From: Brevibacillus reuszeri
GTDB taxonomy: Bacteria > Bacillota > Bacilli > Brevibacillales > Brevibacillaceae
DNA length: 64,000 nt
Assembly (NCBI RefSeq): GCF_001187725.1
Contig: NZ_LGIQ01000011.1
Span: forward strand, 594,017-658,016
Direction: 5' to 3'
Shown piece by piece: positions 37,954-46,481 of this stretch. A program made the position numbers and the translations under genes. The notes below the pieces were generated by a model. The model saw only the letters and a list, made by a program, of their open reading frames with translations, was not told the origin of the DNA and did not search any database. Every line of letters starts with the position of its first letter. Position 1 is the first letter of the stretch.

Positions 37954-38035
37954 GAAAACAGGAATAGGGCACGAGGGCTTGTCCGTAAACGAACGATGCC
38001 TTTCGTGCCCTTGTCCCCACCAAAGATTCACACTT

Positions 38036-38497
38036 TTATTTGTTCGGCTCCGAATCCCACTTCATCATAGCTTCTGAACCCTTGAACATCTTTTTTTCTT
38101 TTCGCAAAAAGTAGACATCCTCATCCGGATAGTAAGCGACGTCTCCCTCGACCTTGGTTCCCACATCGAGAATTTCCAATACCTCATTGCCTGTATTGAT
38201 GAATTGGTGAGCGATGTTTTTCCCCGCTGGCTTGGCAACAAAGCTGCCTTTTGTGACAGGGTACTCCTCACCATTCAAACGCAGTATACCTGAACCCGCC
38301 AAAATCAGAAAAAATTCTTCCTGCAGCGAGTGCGTGTGATACTTGGTGCTTTTGGCTCCAGGCTGCACCCTATCGATATTAGCATAGAGCTTTTCGCTGC
38401 CAGCTGCGTCCCCTAAATAAAGAGTTGCCATACTCTTGTCCTCTTCGACGAAATCAGCTGGAATCTGATTTAAATGAAATGGTTTTGGATTTGTCAT
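38036..38497 (-). CDS. Cupin-domain protein
   Basis: 153 residues, single cupin barrel. Metal site KYHTHSLQEEFFLILAGSG and second motif NIAHQFINTGNEV are both present. The start follows the ABC ATPase stop directly (TAAATG), so the two are co-transcribed. Cupins include isomerases, dioxygenases and storage-like proteins; no closer call is possible. Confidence 0.8.
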   Translation of the reverse strand: MTNPKPFHLNQIPADFVEEDKSMATLYLGDAAGSEKLYANIDRVQPGAKSTKYHTHSLQEEFFLILAGSGILRLNGEEYPVTKGSFVAKPAGKNIAHQFINTGNEVLEILDVGTKVEGDVAYYPDEDVYFLRKEKKMFKGSEAMMKWDSEPNK

Positions 38498-39226
38498 TTA
38501 TGCCAGCACTCTCCCCAAAAAAGATCGCAATCTTTCATTTTTTGTATCAGCAAAAATGTCCGCTGGTTTTCCTTCCTCCATAATGACGCCCTGATCCATG
38601 AAGATCACCCGGTCTCCTACCTCTTTGGCAAAGCCCATTTCGTGAGTAACGACGATCATCGTCATGCCTTCTCGCGCCAAATTTTTCATGACAGTCAACA
38701 CTTCCCCAACCAGCTCAGGGTCGAGGGCAGAGGTCGGCTCGTCAAATAGCATGACCTTTGGGTTCATCGCCAGCGCACGTGCAATCGCTACGCGCTGCAT
38801 TTGCCCGCCTGACAGCTTCTCGGGGTATACGTCTGCCTTGTCTTCGAGACCAACCTTTTTAAGCAGAGCCAGGCCTTGCTGACGGGCTTGATCCTGCGGC
38901 ATTTTGCGTACCTTGATTGGCGCGAGCATGACGTTTTCGAGCACCGTTTTATGGGGAAAGAGATTGAATCGCTGAAATACCATGCCTACGTCTTCGCGTA
39001 CTTTGTTAATGTCGATCTTTGGATCGGATAGATCGTGTCCATTGATCACAATTCGTCCGCTGGTCATCTCCTCCAGCTGGTTGATACAGCGCAGAAAGGT
39101 GCTTTTTCCTGAGCCGGATGGTCCGATGACGCAAACGACTTCTCGCTCTGCGATTTGGGTGGTAATGCCTTTTAGCACCTGCAGGTCTCCGTAATTTTTC
39201 TTCAAGTCCGTCACTTGGATGATCAA
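38498..39226 (-). CDS. Amino-acid-type ABC transporter ATPase (GlnQ-like)
   Basis: 242 residues, TTG start 39226 with AAGGGGG seven bases before. Walker [11 protein letters not shown]-loop FQRFNLFPH, signature LSGGQMQRV and Walker [12 protein letters not shown] match polar amino-acid importers. Such ATPases normally sit with a permease and a binding protein, but here none is adjacent: the upstream neighbour is the structured repeat and the downstream one a cupin. It must work with subunits encoded elsewhere, or be a relic. Confidence 0.9.
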   Translation of the reverse strand: MIIQVTDLKKNYGDLQVLKGITTQIAEREVVCVIGPSGSGKSTFLRCINQLEEMTSGRIVINGHDLSDPKIDINKVREDVGMVFQRFNLFPHKTVLENVMLAPIKVRKMPQDQARQQGLALLKKVGLEDKADVYPEKLSGGQMQRVAIARALAMNPKVMLFDEPTSALDPELVGEVLTVMKNLAREGMTMIVVTHEMGFAKEVGDRVIFMDQGVIMEEGKPADIFADTKNERLRSFLGRVLA

Positions 39227-39348
39227 GGACGTTCCCCCTTTGCCCGAAGTTTTCAGTTTCGATTGTTCTTATAGTGTATCGTAATATCGCGGGAATTGCA
39301 TGAATTATCGGAAAAGATCTACGGAGTTCGTCCAGCTGTAGTGGAGGA

Positions 39349-39552
39349 GAGGAAACCGGAGAAAACGCTCCAGCTTCTTGGGTCACTTTCACGGGTCATG
39401 ACTGTCCGCCTTCCTTGCAAAAGCGAAACCGCGTCCAAAGTAGCTGGTTCGAAGTGGCTTTTCAAAGGTGAACGCTTAAATGCGCGTTTCGCTTTCTCCA
39501 TTACGGCTTGGTAGGTGCCCCAAAGAGCTTCGCTGTTTTCTCCGATTTCCTC
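39349..39552 (+). repeat. Structured ~200-nt repeat element, copy 2 (candidate ncRNA)
   Basis: The closing stem 39349-39366 with 39535-39552 pairs at 17 of 18 positions. The inner stem is AAAGCGAAAC with GTTTCGCTTT, and CCGCGTCCAAAGTAG and GAACGCTTAAA are conserved. Relative to copy 1 the bases differ at several paired positions while pairing is kept. It lies between the orphan ABC ATPase gene and the Fur-box unit. Confidence 0.75.
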
Positions 39553-39654
39553 TCACTAGCGAGTGGTTTTGTTCGGTGCCTCCAAAACTAAAATGCTAAG
39601 TACCGCTTTAGCCTTCTCGCGGAAGATTATGTGGGCAAGACTTAAAAAATCACC

Positions 39655-39695
39655 CGCAAAAAAAGACCAGAGAACGATTCACCTCTCTGGCCTTT
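39655..39695 (-). terminator. Terminator of the Fur-box unit
   Basis: GGCCAGAGA...TCTCTGGTC hairpin (one G-U) followed by TTTTTTT on the - strand. Confidence 0.75.
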
Positions 39696-39960
39696 TCATC
39701 ATTTACTTTCGCTTTCCCTACCCTTTCGATGCGCTCAGCTGACAGGAGCCTTTGCTCGTACAGGTGTACGTACAGGAATCGCATAATCCGGCTGGTGGTG
39801 TCGTACGTTTTTCTTTTTGCTTTTGTGCCAGGTAGTGGATGAGGCGCGCGGAGTTGAGGACGACAGTGGAAGCTGCTGCCTGAAGGCAACAGCATCCTAA
39901 TTGATAATGATTATCTATATCTTCACCTAGGCGAATTCTTTTGCTCTAGGGAAATAAATT
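39696..39960 (-). ncRNA. Candidate Fur-controlled short transcript (~300 nt)
   Basis: A promoter at 39996-39968 and a terminator at 39655-39695 frame this unit on the - strand. The Fur-like box lies about 50 nt into it. An 8-bp hairpin CTGTTGCC-TTCA-GGCAGCAG is followed by a C-rich, unpaired-looking stretch. One open frame has a Cys-rich end (CDSCTYTCTSKGSCQ) but no start codon; another has ATG without a ribosome site. A small regulatory RNA is as likely as a short protein. Confidence 0.45.
39902..39916 (-). promoter_or_regulatory. Fur box
   Basis: AGATAATCATTATCA (read on the - strand) matches 14 of 15 positions of the Bacillus 7-1-7 Fur box TGATAATNATTATCA. Confidence 0.7.
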
Positions 39961-39967
39961 TATAATT

Positions 39968-39996
39968 ATTCTAATTTGGTATCCACTTTCCGTCAA
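39968..39996 (-). promoter_or_regulatory. Promoter of the Fur-box unit
   Basis: TTGACG (39996-39991), 17 bases, TAGAAT (39973-39968) on the - strand: a near-consensus SigA promoter. Confidence 0.7.
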
Positions 39997-40071
39997 TCCC
40001 TATTTTTCCAGTGCCTGTCCCATGCGTAACGATGGCAGAGACGGCTCATGCTAAGGGGTGAGGTGATTTTC

Positions 40072-41037
40072 ATGCATCGAAAAAAATGGATCGCACTCGT
40101 CATCGTGCTACTCGTATTTCTTGCAGGCATCACGGTTGAAGGGGTCGCAGGCACCTATGCTGCACTGCGTGACCACCCGGCGATCTCTTGGGAAGAAAAT
40201 GTAGTGTCGGGCTCCGGCAACAACAAAATCGTCCAGCTATTCGTAAGCGGCGTCATCTCAGGCACACAAAACGCTACTGGTGCCCCCTCCATGACAGAAG
40301 TAATTAGCGAACAGCTCAGACGTGTAGAAGAGGACGCAAGTGTCAAAGCACTTGTTCTGCGCATTGATAGTCCTGGCGGCGAGGTCGTGGCTACCGATGA
40401 AATTCATTCCCGCCTCTTGCGCCTGAAACAAGTTCGGCATATTCCGATTGTGATCAGCATGGGCTCCACAGCTGCTTCTGGCGGCTATTATTTGGCGACC
40501 TCGGGAGATGCCATTTTTGCGAATCCCAATACGCTGACAGGCAGCCTCGGGGTGATTTTTAACCTGGTGAATTACAATGAAGCAGCAAACAAGCTCGGCA
40601 TTCACCAATACGCGATAAAAAGCGGGCGCTTCAAGGATATCGGCAGTCCTTCTCGCCCGTTGACAGACCCGGAGCGTCAAATCTTTCAAACGCTGGTGAA
40701 TGAAAGCTATAACAAATTCGTTGATGTCATCGTAAATGGGCGCAATCTTTCGCGCCAACGCGTACTTGAAATCGCAGACGGCAGGGTCTATTCGGGTGAA
40801 CAGGCCAAAAGACTTGCATTGATTGACCAATTTGGCGATTTGGAGGATGCCACTCACCATGCGCTCTCTTTGTCCGGTGTCGAGAATGCCATGGTTGTTC
40901 GTTATGCCGACCAGCTTTCGCTAAGCAAGCTGCTCTTCAGTATGAAGCAGCATTGGTCCAATCCCGATCCACTGGGAATCGCCCGTGTTTTGGAACGAGA
41001 TAGCTCGCCACGTTTGCTTTATCAATTCATGCCTTAA
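40072..41037 (+). CDS. sppA: Signal peptide peptidase SppA
   Basis: 321 residues from ATG 40072 (GGTGAGGTGA upstream; the frame opens earlier at 40048). One N-terminal transmembrane helix. Catalytic Ser in GSTAASGGYYLA and Lys in IKSGRFKDIGSPSR form the Ser-Lys dyad of the S49 family. It degrades signal peptides left in the membrane. Followed 15 bases later by a YteJ-like gene, as in Bacillus. Confidence 0.93.
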   Translation: MHRKKWIALVIVLLVFLAGITVEGVAGTYAALRDHPAISWEENVVSGSGNNKIVQLFVSGVISGTQNATGAPSMTEVISEQLRRVEEDASVKALVLRIDSPGGEVVATDEIHSRLLRLKQVRHIPIVISMGSTAASGGYYLATSGDAIFANPNTLTGSLGVIFNLVNYNEAANKLGIHQYAIKSGRFKDIGSPSRPLTDPERQIFQTLVNESYNKFVDVIVNGRNLSRQRVLEIADGRVYSGEQAKRLALIDQFGDLEDATHHALSLSGVENAMVVRYADQLSLSKLLFSMKQHWSNPDPLGIARVLERDSSPRLLYQFMP

Positions 41038-41052
41038 AGGAGTGCACGCTTT

Positions 41053-41553
41053 ATGAATGAGCGATCCATTGAACGATATGATTTGAGCGAGCAGCTGTCT
41101 TCTGAACCATCGTCTTTTGCGGAGTCTTTTTCCCAGCATCACTTCGCCGGATTTTGGATACGGGTTTGTGCTACTTTGCTCGATTCCCTGTTTCTGGTTG
41201 GTATCAGCCTGCTTATTTTCAATCCACTGCGTCGTGCACTCGGTGTAGTCGACTACTTCTCCATGATCGATCTGTTGGAGGTTTTGTTTAACGTCCTGTA
41301 CATGGTTCTGCTCACCTGGTGGACTGGTCAGACACTCGGCAAAATGATTACAGGCATCCGGGTCATTAGTGCGGTTCAAGCTCGTTCCCATTTGACGGGC
41401 GGACAGGTCCTTTTACGTGAAGTCATTGGAAAAACACTGTCACTTCTTCCCTTTGGTCTGGGCTACATGTGGGTCGGGTGGAACCCGCAAAAGCAAGGCT
41501 GGCACGACCTGATTGCCAAAACGTACGTCATTTGGGAGCGAAAACAAGCTTGA
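41053..41553 (+). CDS. yteJ: RDD-family membrane protein (YteJ-like)
   Basis: 166 residues with an RDD-type domain: WIRVCATLLDSLFLVG near the start, a second helix, then GQTLGKMITGIRVIS. Three membrane segments are likely. In Bacillus, YteJ is encoded next to SppA, and together they take part in peptide or lantibiotic-type resistance. ATG after AAAGGAG. Confidence 0.87.
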   Translation: MNERSIERYDLSEQLSSEPSSFAESFSQHHFAGFWIRVCATLLDSLFLVGISLLIFNPLRRALGVVDYFSMIDLLEVLFNVLYMVLLTWWTGQTLGKMITGIRVISAVQARSHLTGGQVLLREVIGKTLSLLPFGLGYMWVGWNPQKQGWHDLIAKTYVIWERKQA

Positions 41554-41596
41554 TCACAAAAGGATTAAAAACTAGTTCTAAAGACCTATTTTCCCG

Positions 41597-41640
41597 AACT
41601 GCGGTCAGCTCCTATGTGAGTGGCTGCAGTTTGTTTTTCC
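41597..41640 (+). terminator. Terminator of sppA-yteJ
   Basis: AACTGC...GCAGTT stem with an inner GGTCA/TGGC pairing, followed by TTTGTTTTT. Confidence 0.55.
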
Positions 41641-41740
41641 TCTTCAGAACAAAGCTTGTCCCCATCATTTATGTTTTTCCTGTATGTGCGGAAACGAAGA
41701 CTTTCCTTTTTTCGACAAATTTTTCCTGCCTTGTCCCTAT

Positions 41741-41767
41741 TGTTGAATCCCATTCCTGTCGATACAA
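41741..41767 (+). promoter_or_regulatory. Promoter of the CAP-domain gene
   Basis: TTGTTG at 41741 and TACAAT near 41763, spaced about 16-17 bases, followed by a strong GAGGAGG ribosome site. Confidence 0.6.
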
Positions 41768-41805
41768 TTTTGTGAATGGCGCAAACATACCGAGGAGGTA
41801 GATTT

Positions 41806-42819
41806 ATGCGAAAAAGGAAAGTAACCAGCATCCTCGCCGTAAGCCTTACTCTGGCTTTAATCGGTCAGCTTTCACCAGCCTTGGCAGCAAACGTCACACC
41901 AGCAGCATCCAGTACGCAAGCCGCTAGCAACGCCATTTCCGTATATGGAGTACAGCTCGGGATGAGCACGGCCTTGCTCGAACAATTGCTGGGTAAGCCC
42001 GCTCGCAAAGACCCTAGCCATACGGGTGTAGAATGGTGGATTTATAATGGAGATCTGGACAATTACATACAAGTCGGAATTCAAAATGCAAAGGTAGTAA
42101 CCTTGTTCTCCAATGGCACCAAACTGAATGTAAAAGGCGTTACAATCGGAGCACCAACGTCAGCCATACAAAATGCATGGGGGACACCAAAAAGCACACT
42201 CGCTATTACACCCACACTCCATATACGTGACAATTCGATGAGTCATCCTACTTATCTATTGAACAATCAAGCTGTCACTTTTTCCATCGATCAGCTGGGT
42301 GGGAATAAAGTTGCAGGCGTCAGAATTTCGACGCCGGAATATTTTGCAACAATCGCGATGGGTCTGATGTATCCGATCTCCTACACGCAGCTCCCTGTTC
42401 AGCCAAAATTGACGGAGGAGCAAATCAAGCAAGCTGCACTCGCCTATGAAAAAGAAAATTTTGACCTGTTGAACGTAGCCAGAACGCGTGCCAACCTGCC
42501 GCTTCTCTCCTGGGACGAGGGTGTGGCTGCCGTTGCCAGAGCCCATAGCGGTGACATGGCCAAAAATAATTACTTTAACCATACTTCTCCAACAACTGGC
42601 TCTCCTTTTGACCGCTTGAAGCGCGCTGGAATCTTGTATGGCTATGCCGGAGAAAATATCGCCTACGGTCAACTCGATGGAATCGAAGTCCACATAGGCT
42701 GGATGAACTCAGCTGGACACCGCCAAAATCTGCTCGATAACAAATTCAAGCAGCTCGGCATCGGAGTGGTATTTAAAGACGGTCGCCCGTACTATACGCA
42801 AAACTTTGTAACCCGATAA
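41806..42819 (+). CDS. Secreted CAP-domain protein (YkwD-like)
   Basis: 337 residues from ATG 41806 (GAGGAGG upstream). A signal peptide ends after LSPALAA. The middle matches the CAP-associated N-terminal domain (VYGVQLGMSTALLEQLLGKP). The C-terminal ~130 residues are a CAP/SCP domain: VARAHSGDMAKNNYFNHTSP, GENIAYGQ and HIGWMNSAGHRQNLLD carry the putative active His/Glu pairs. Exported; role unknown, in spore formers often linked to the cell surface or spore. Confidence 0.9.
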   Translation: MRKRKVTSILAVSLTLALIGQLSPALAANVTPAASSTQAASNAISVYGVQLGMSTALLEQLLGKPARKDPSHTGVEWWIYNGDLDNYIQVGIQNAKVVTLFSNGTKLNVKGVTIGAPTSAIQNAWGTPKSTLAITPTLHIRDNSMSHPTYLLNNQAVTFSIDQLGGNKVAGVRISTPEYFATIAMGLMYPISYTQLPVQPKLTEEQIKQAALAYEKENFDLLNVARTRANLPLLSWDEGVAAVARAHSGDMAKNNYFNHTSPTTGSPFDRLKRAGILYGYAGENIAYGQLDGIEVHIGWMNSAGHRQNLLDNKFKQLGIGVVFKDGRPYYTQNFVTR

Positions 42820-42835
42820 ACAAGAATGAATGCAC

Positions 42836-42872
42836 AAAAGACACGTCCGTAATTGAAAGGACGTGTCTTTTT
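42836..42872 (+). terminator. Terminator of the CAP-domain gene
   Basis: AAAAGACACGTCC/GGACGTGTCTTTT stem followed by TTTTCTT. Confidence 0.85.
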
Positions 42873-42894
42873 TCTTGGCAAACAGCTAGAAGAC

Positions 42895-43032
42895 TCACTG
42901 CACCTTCACTTCAGATGTGACGGGTGCTTGCGGAGTCGGATTATCTTCTGCAAAAAACGGCATGATGACCAGACTGATCACAAAAAACACGATCCAGATG
43001 ATTCCCCGTTTAAAAATGCATGGAGTAAGCAT
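42895..43032 (-). CDS. Small membrane protein, 45 aa
   Basis: MLTPCIFKRGIIWIVFFVIS from ATG 43032 (GGAAGGGGTTG upstream), one transmembrane helix and a Pro-rich acidic tail (DNPTPQAPVTSEVKVQ). The frame extends to 43122 but only through basic, non-typical sequence. Family unknown. Confidence 0.45.
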   Translation of the reverse strand: MLTPCIFKRGIIWIVFFVISLVIMPFFAEDNPTPQAPVTSEVKVQ

Positions 43033-43116
43033 CGGGACAACCCCTTCCACTAACAGTTCTACTTTATATACATACGCTTCCCCCCCTTGCGCCCGTTTAT
43101 GCTTTTCTCGAAAAAA

Positions 43117-43144
43117 AAGCACCTTCTTTTTACAGAAGATGCTT
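43117..43144 (-). terminator. MFS gene terminator
   Basis: AAGCATCTTCT...AGAAGGTGCTT followed by TTTTTT on the - strand, close after the MFS stop. Confidence 0.8.
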
Positions 43145-43155
43145 TTTCACACTTT

Positions 43156-44334
43156 CTATTTTTGCAGCTGTACCTGGAGCTGATCCTTGTCTGAGTTGGC
43201 TTGGCGGTTAAATAAACACGCTGCCGCAAATACAATCAGCAGCGCACCCATCAGCCAGAAAATCGTCCAAGGCTCCCACACCTGCATCAGCACACCATTC
43301 ACATTTGGAGCCAGAATGCTCGCGACACCGAAGTTGATTCCGGCTATAATTCCTGCGGTCGGTACCATCGAGGCTGGCAATAAATCAGCGGAATACGCAA
43401 GCCCCAGTGAATAAAAGGAACCGACTGCCGCGCCTGCAATCGCGAGGAGCACCATCATGACATACACATTTTCTCCAGACAGCGGGAACAGGAAAAAGGC
43501 AATTCCACCGACGATTGCACAGACCAGCATCACTTGCTTTCGACCGATCCGATCGCTCAGAGAGCCCAGAGGCATTTGCAAAATGATACTTCCCACTACG
43601 AAGGACGGCAAAATCAGCGACACCCATTCAATCGACAAGCCTGTGCGCAGAGCATATACCGGAAAGCTTCCGTTTAAGGACGTTTCCATGAAGCCATACA
43701 GGAACGAAGGAATCAGTGCAAGCCAACCAACACGCAGCACCGTCGCATATTTATTTTGTTTTTTCTCTGTCTGCACGATTTTATCTGGAAATTCATTTTT
43801 GATCCGAGCCAAAAGTATAAAGGCAACCACGTACAGCACCAGGAGCGTCCCAAATGGTACCCAGATGCCAAGCGGCAACAGATTTAACCCGAGTGGCCCT
43901 ACACTGAAGCCAACTCCGTACGCCAGGCCGTACATGGAAAGATCGCGTCCACGCGTTTTGGGAGATGCGATTTTTGTCACCCACATCTGGCTCGAGTAAT
44001 GCAAGCTCGAATCCCCGATTCCCATCAGCATCCGCAAAAAGAACCAGACAATCAAATGGCTAAAAAGTGGAATCAGTGCGGTTGCGATCGTCAATAAGAC
44101 CATTCCTACTAGGATCGTAGATCGATAGCCGATCCTTCTAAGAGGTATTTCCAGCCAGGGAGAAATCAGCACCATCCCGATGTATAGCGCTGCCGCATTC
44201 AGTCCGTTCATCACAGTTGATACGCCCTGCTGCTCCAGCAATACCGCCAAAAGCGGAATACTCAAGCCTTGGCTGAGTCCCGCAATTGATACGACCAAAA
44301 TCAACACCCAAAAGGTGTAACGCGTTGAAGACAT
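43156..44334 (-). CDS. MFS transporter
   Basis: 392 residues with 12 predicted helices. The family loop motif GSLSDRIGRKQVM (between helices 8 and 9) and the first-half counterpart PLRRIGYRST are visible. Substrate unknown; the length fits drug:H+ antiporters or sugar/metabolite efflux. GGAG upstream of ATG 44334. Confidence 0.88.
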   Translation of the reverse strand: MSSTRYTFWVLILVVSIAGLSQGLSIPLLAVLLEQQGVSTVMNGLNAAALYIGMVLISPWLEIPLRRIGYRSTILVGMVLLTIATALIPLFSHLIVWFFLRMLMGIGDSSLHYSSQMWVTKIASPKTRGRDLSMYGLAYGVGFSVGPLGLNLLPLGIWVPFGTLLVLYVVAFILLARIKNEFPDKIVQTEKKQNKYATVLRVGWLALIPSFLYGFMETSLNGSFPVYALRTGLSIEWVSLILPSFVVGSIILQMPLGSLSDRIGRKQVMLVCAIVGGIAFFLFPLSGENVYVMMVLLAIAGAAVGSFYSLGLAYSADLLPASMVPTAGIIAGINFGVASILAPNVNGVLMQVWEPWTIFWLMGALLIVFAAACLFNRQANSDKDQLQVQLQK

Positions 44335-44371
44335 GGTGTTGAACTCCTCTCCGATAGCTCTCTCTATTTCT

Positions 44372-46462
44372 CTATCTTACTTCCACTACACTACCTTGCT
44401 GCAACTGGTACATTTTCCGGTACAGCCCATCTTGTTCCATCAGCTCTTCGTGTGTTCCCCGTTCGGTCACTTCCCCACGAGAGAGCACCAAAATCTGATC
44501 GGCATGCTGAATCGTTGACAAGCGGTGAGCGATGATGAATGTCGTCCTGCCCTTGGACAGAACGTGCAGTGCTTCCTGAATCGCCAGCTCTGTTTCACTG
44601 TCAATGCTGGCGGTCGCTTCGTCCAAAATCAGGATCGCCGGGTCCGCAGCCAGCGCACGGGCAAACGAGACCAATTGACGCTGTCCCGCGGAAAGCGTCA
44701 TGCCCCGCTCCACTACAGGCTCATCGTAGCCACCTGGCAGCTGCTTGATGAATTCATCTGCGCGCACGGCTTCAGCGGAAGCCCTAACCTTTTCGTCCGT
44801 GATGCTTTCATTGTACATCCGAATATTGAAGCCAATGCTTCCGGTAAACAAAAACGGGTCCTGCAAAACAAGCCCTACATGCTGGCGCAATGCGTGCGTG
44901 TCGATGGTCTTCATGTCTTCCCCATCAATGAGGATACGACCTTTGGTAACAGGATAAAATCCGAGCAGCAGGTTCATCAACGAGCTTTTCCCGGAGCCTG
45001 TATGTCCAACCAGCGCAATCGTCTGACCTGGCTTAGCCGTGAAAGAGACATTTTTTAATACGTATTCATCGCCACTATACGCAAAGGAAACCTGCTCAAA
45101 AACAACTTCCCCTTGTGGCCGACTGATTTGTTTGCCTTCAACAGCTGTCTCGGACTCTGGCTCCGTATCCAGGATCTCCAAGACTCGTTTTGCCGAGATC
45201 GTTGCTTGTGCCAGCTGGGACAGACGCCCCATAATCATATTGATCGGCTCAAAGAAACGCCCCATGTAGTCCACAAAGGCAAACAGCGCCCCGAAGGAAA
45301 TCGCACTGTGAAAAGAAGTGGACCCGAAATACCAAATAATCAAGGTCAACGAAACCTTCCAGATCAAATCCACTGCCGGTCTGAGCAAAAACGATTCCAG
45401 ATTGATTTCTTTCAATCTCACCTTGAAATACGCTTCATTCACATCGGCAAATTCTTTTTGCACGCCGGCCTCCCGACGGAACGCCTGCACGATCGACATG
45501 TTCTGAATCATCTCGTTGATCGTTGCATTCATATCACCCAAACGTGCACGGATAATCGCATAATAGCGAGAGCTGTACTTTTGATAAAAGAACACGAGCA
45601 AGACGAGCACGGGCACAGTTAAACAGCAAAACAGCGCCAGCTCTGGCTGCAAAATATACAAGGCAATCAAAATTCCGATCAAATACAGCCCATTCTGTAC
45701 AAAAGTAGCCAGCACGCTTACATACAGCTCACGCACTGCCTCTGTATCATTGCTGACTCTGGAAACGAGTGAGCCTACCGGAGTCTTGTCGAAGAAAGAA
45801 ACCGGTAGCTTTTGCAGGTGAATAAACAGCTTCATCCGCATCTGCTGAATAATACGCTGGGCAATCGTCTGCAGCCACAGAATCTGAATATAATTGAAGC
45901 CCGCAGATAATAAAATCAGCACTGCGTATCCGACAGACAGCCACACAATCGGCAGCATATCACTGCTATACATCGCCTTTACTTCATCTGAAGTCAGCTT
46001 GATCCCTGTATAGGTCGCACTCGTACCCGCCTGGTCATTTATGGTGACTACCTCTACACGCTCACGACCGTTTTCTGTCGCCAACGGGGTAATCTGTTTT
46101 TTCCCATTCTGCTCCACATGACCAGCTATCAAATAATAGGTCGTGCCTTCTGCCAGCACCGTCATTTGACTACTTTTTAATTCATCCGGAGAAAGACCCG
46201 TTCCTTCGATGAAATCTTCCCGCACATAGTACTTGTTGTTTAACGATACTGCTGCTTCTACAGCTGCTTGCGGTTTTTCCTGCAGCTCATACCAAGGCTT
46301 TTGAATACCGAGGATATGGTTATCAATCATCACTTTCGCTAAAAAGGGCCCTGCCAATTCCGCACTGGTCCCGAGCACTAGCAAAAGAAGCGCACCGAGG
46401 ATTTGCTTTTGAAATGGCCCCGCGAAATCCGTTAGCCGACGCCACACGTTTTGCCCGCTCAT
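44372..46462 (-). CDS. bmrD: ABC exporter half, BmrD-like (active NBD)
   Basis: 696 residues from ATG 46462 (AGAGGAGGGAG upstream; the frame opens at 46540). Six-helix membrane domain with a long extracytoplasmic insertion between helices 1 and 2 (about residues 60-180), as in BmrD. NBD: Walker A GHTGSGKSS, signature LSAGQRQLVS, Walker B ILILDEATASID with the catalytic Glu. The signature Ala and intact Walker B fit the active half of the BmrCD heterodimer. It follows the other half at 20 bases. Confidence 0.9.
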   Translation of the reverse strand: MSGQNVWRRLTDFAGPFQKQILGALLLLVLGTSAELAGPFLAKVMIDNHILGIQKPWYELQEKPQAAVEAAVSLNNKYYVREDFIEGTGLSPDELKSSQMTVLAEGTTYYLIAGHVEQNGKKQITPLATENGRERVEVVTINDQAGTSATYTGIKLTSDEVKAMYSSDMLPIVWLSVGYAVLILLSAGFNYIQILWLQTIAQRIIQQMRMKLFIHLQKLPVSFFDKTPVGSLVSRVSNDTEAVRELYVSVLATFVQNGLYLIGILIALYILQPELALFCCLTVPVLVLLVFFYQKYSSRYYAIIRARLGDMNATINEMIQNMSIVQAFRREAGVQKEFADVNEAYFKVRLKEINLESFLLRPAVDLIWKVSLTLIIWYFGSTSFHSAISFGALFAFVDYMGRFFEPINMIMGRLSQLAQATISAKRVLEILDTEPESETAVEGKQISRPQGEVVFEQVSFAYSGDEYVLKNVSFTAKPGQTIALVGHTGSGKSSLMNLLLGFYPVTKGRILIDGEDMKTIDTHALRQHVGLVLQDPFLFTGSIGFNIRMYNESITDEKVRASAEAVRADEFIKQLPGGYDEPVVERGMTLSAGQRQLVSFARALAADPAILILDEATASIDSETELAIQEALHVLSKGRTTFIIAHRLSTIQHADQILVLSRGEVTERGTHEELMEQDGLYRKMYQLQQGSVVEVR

Positions 46463-46481
46463 AAAACGCTCTCCCTCCTCT

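Noticed and set aside
39650-39895. 81-codon - strand frame starting MLLPSGSSF
   Set aside because: ATG lacks a ribosome site and the frame competes with a Cys-rich one; a structured transcript explains the region as well.
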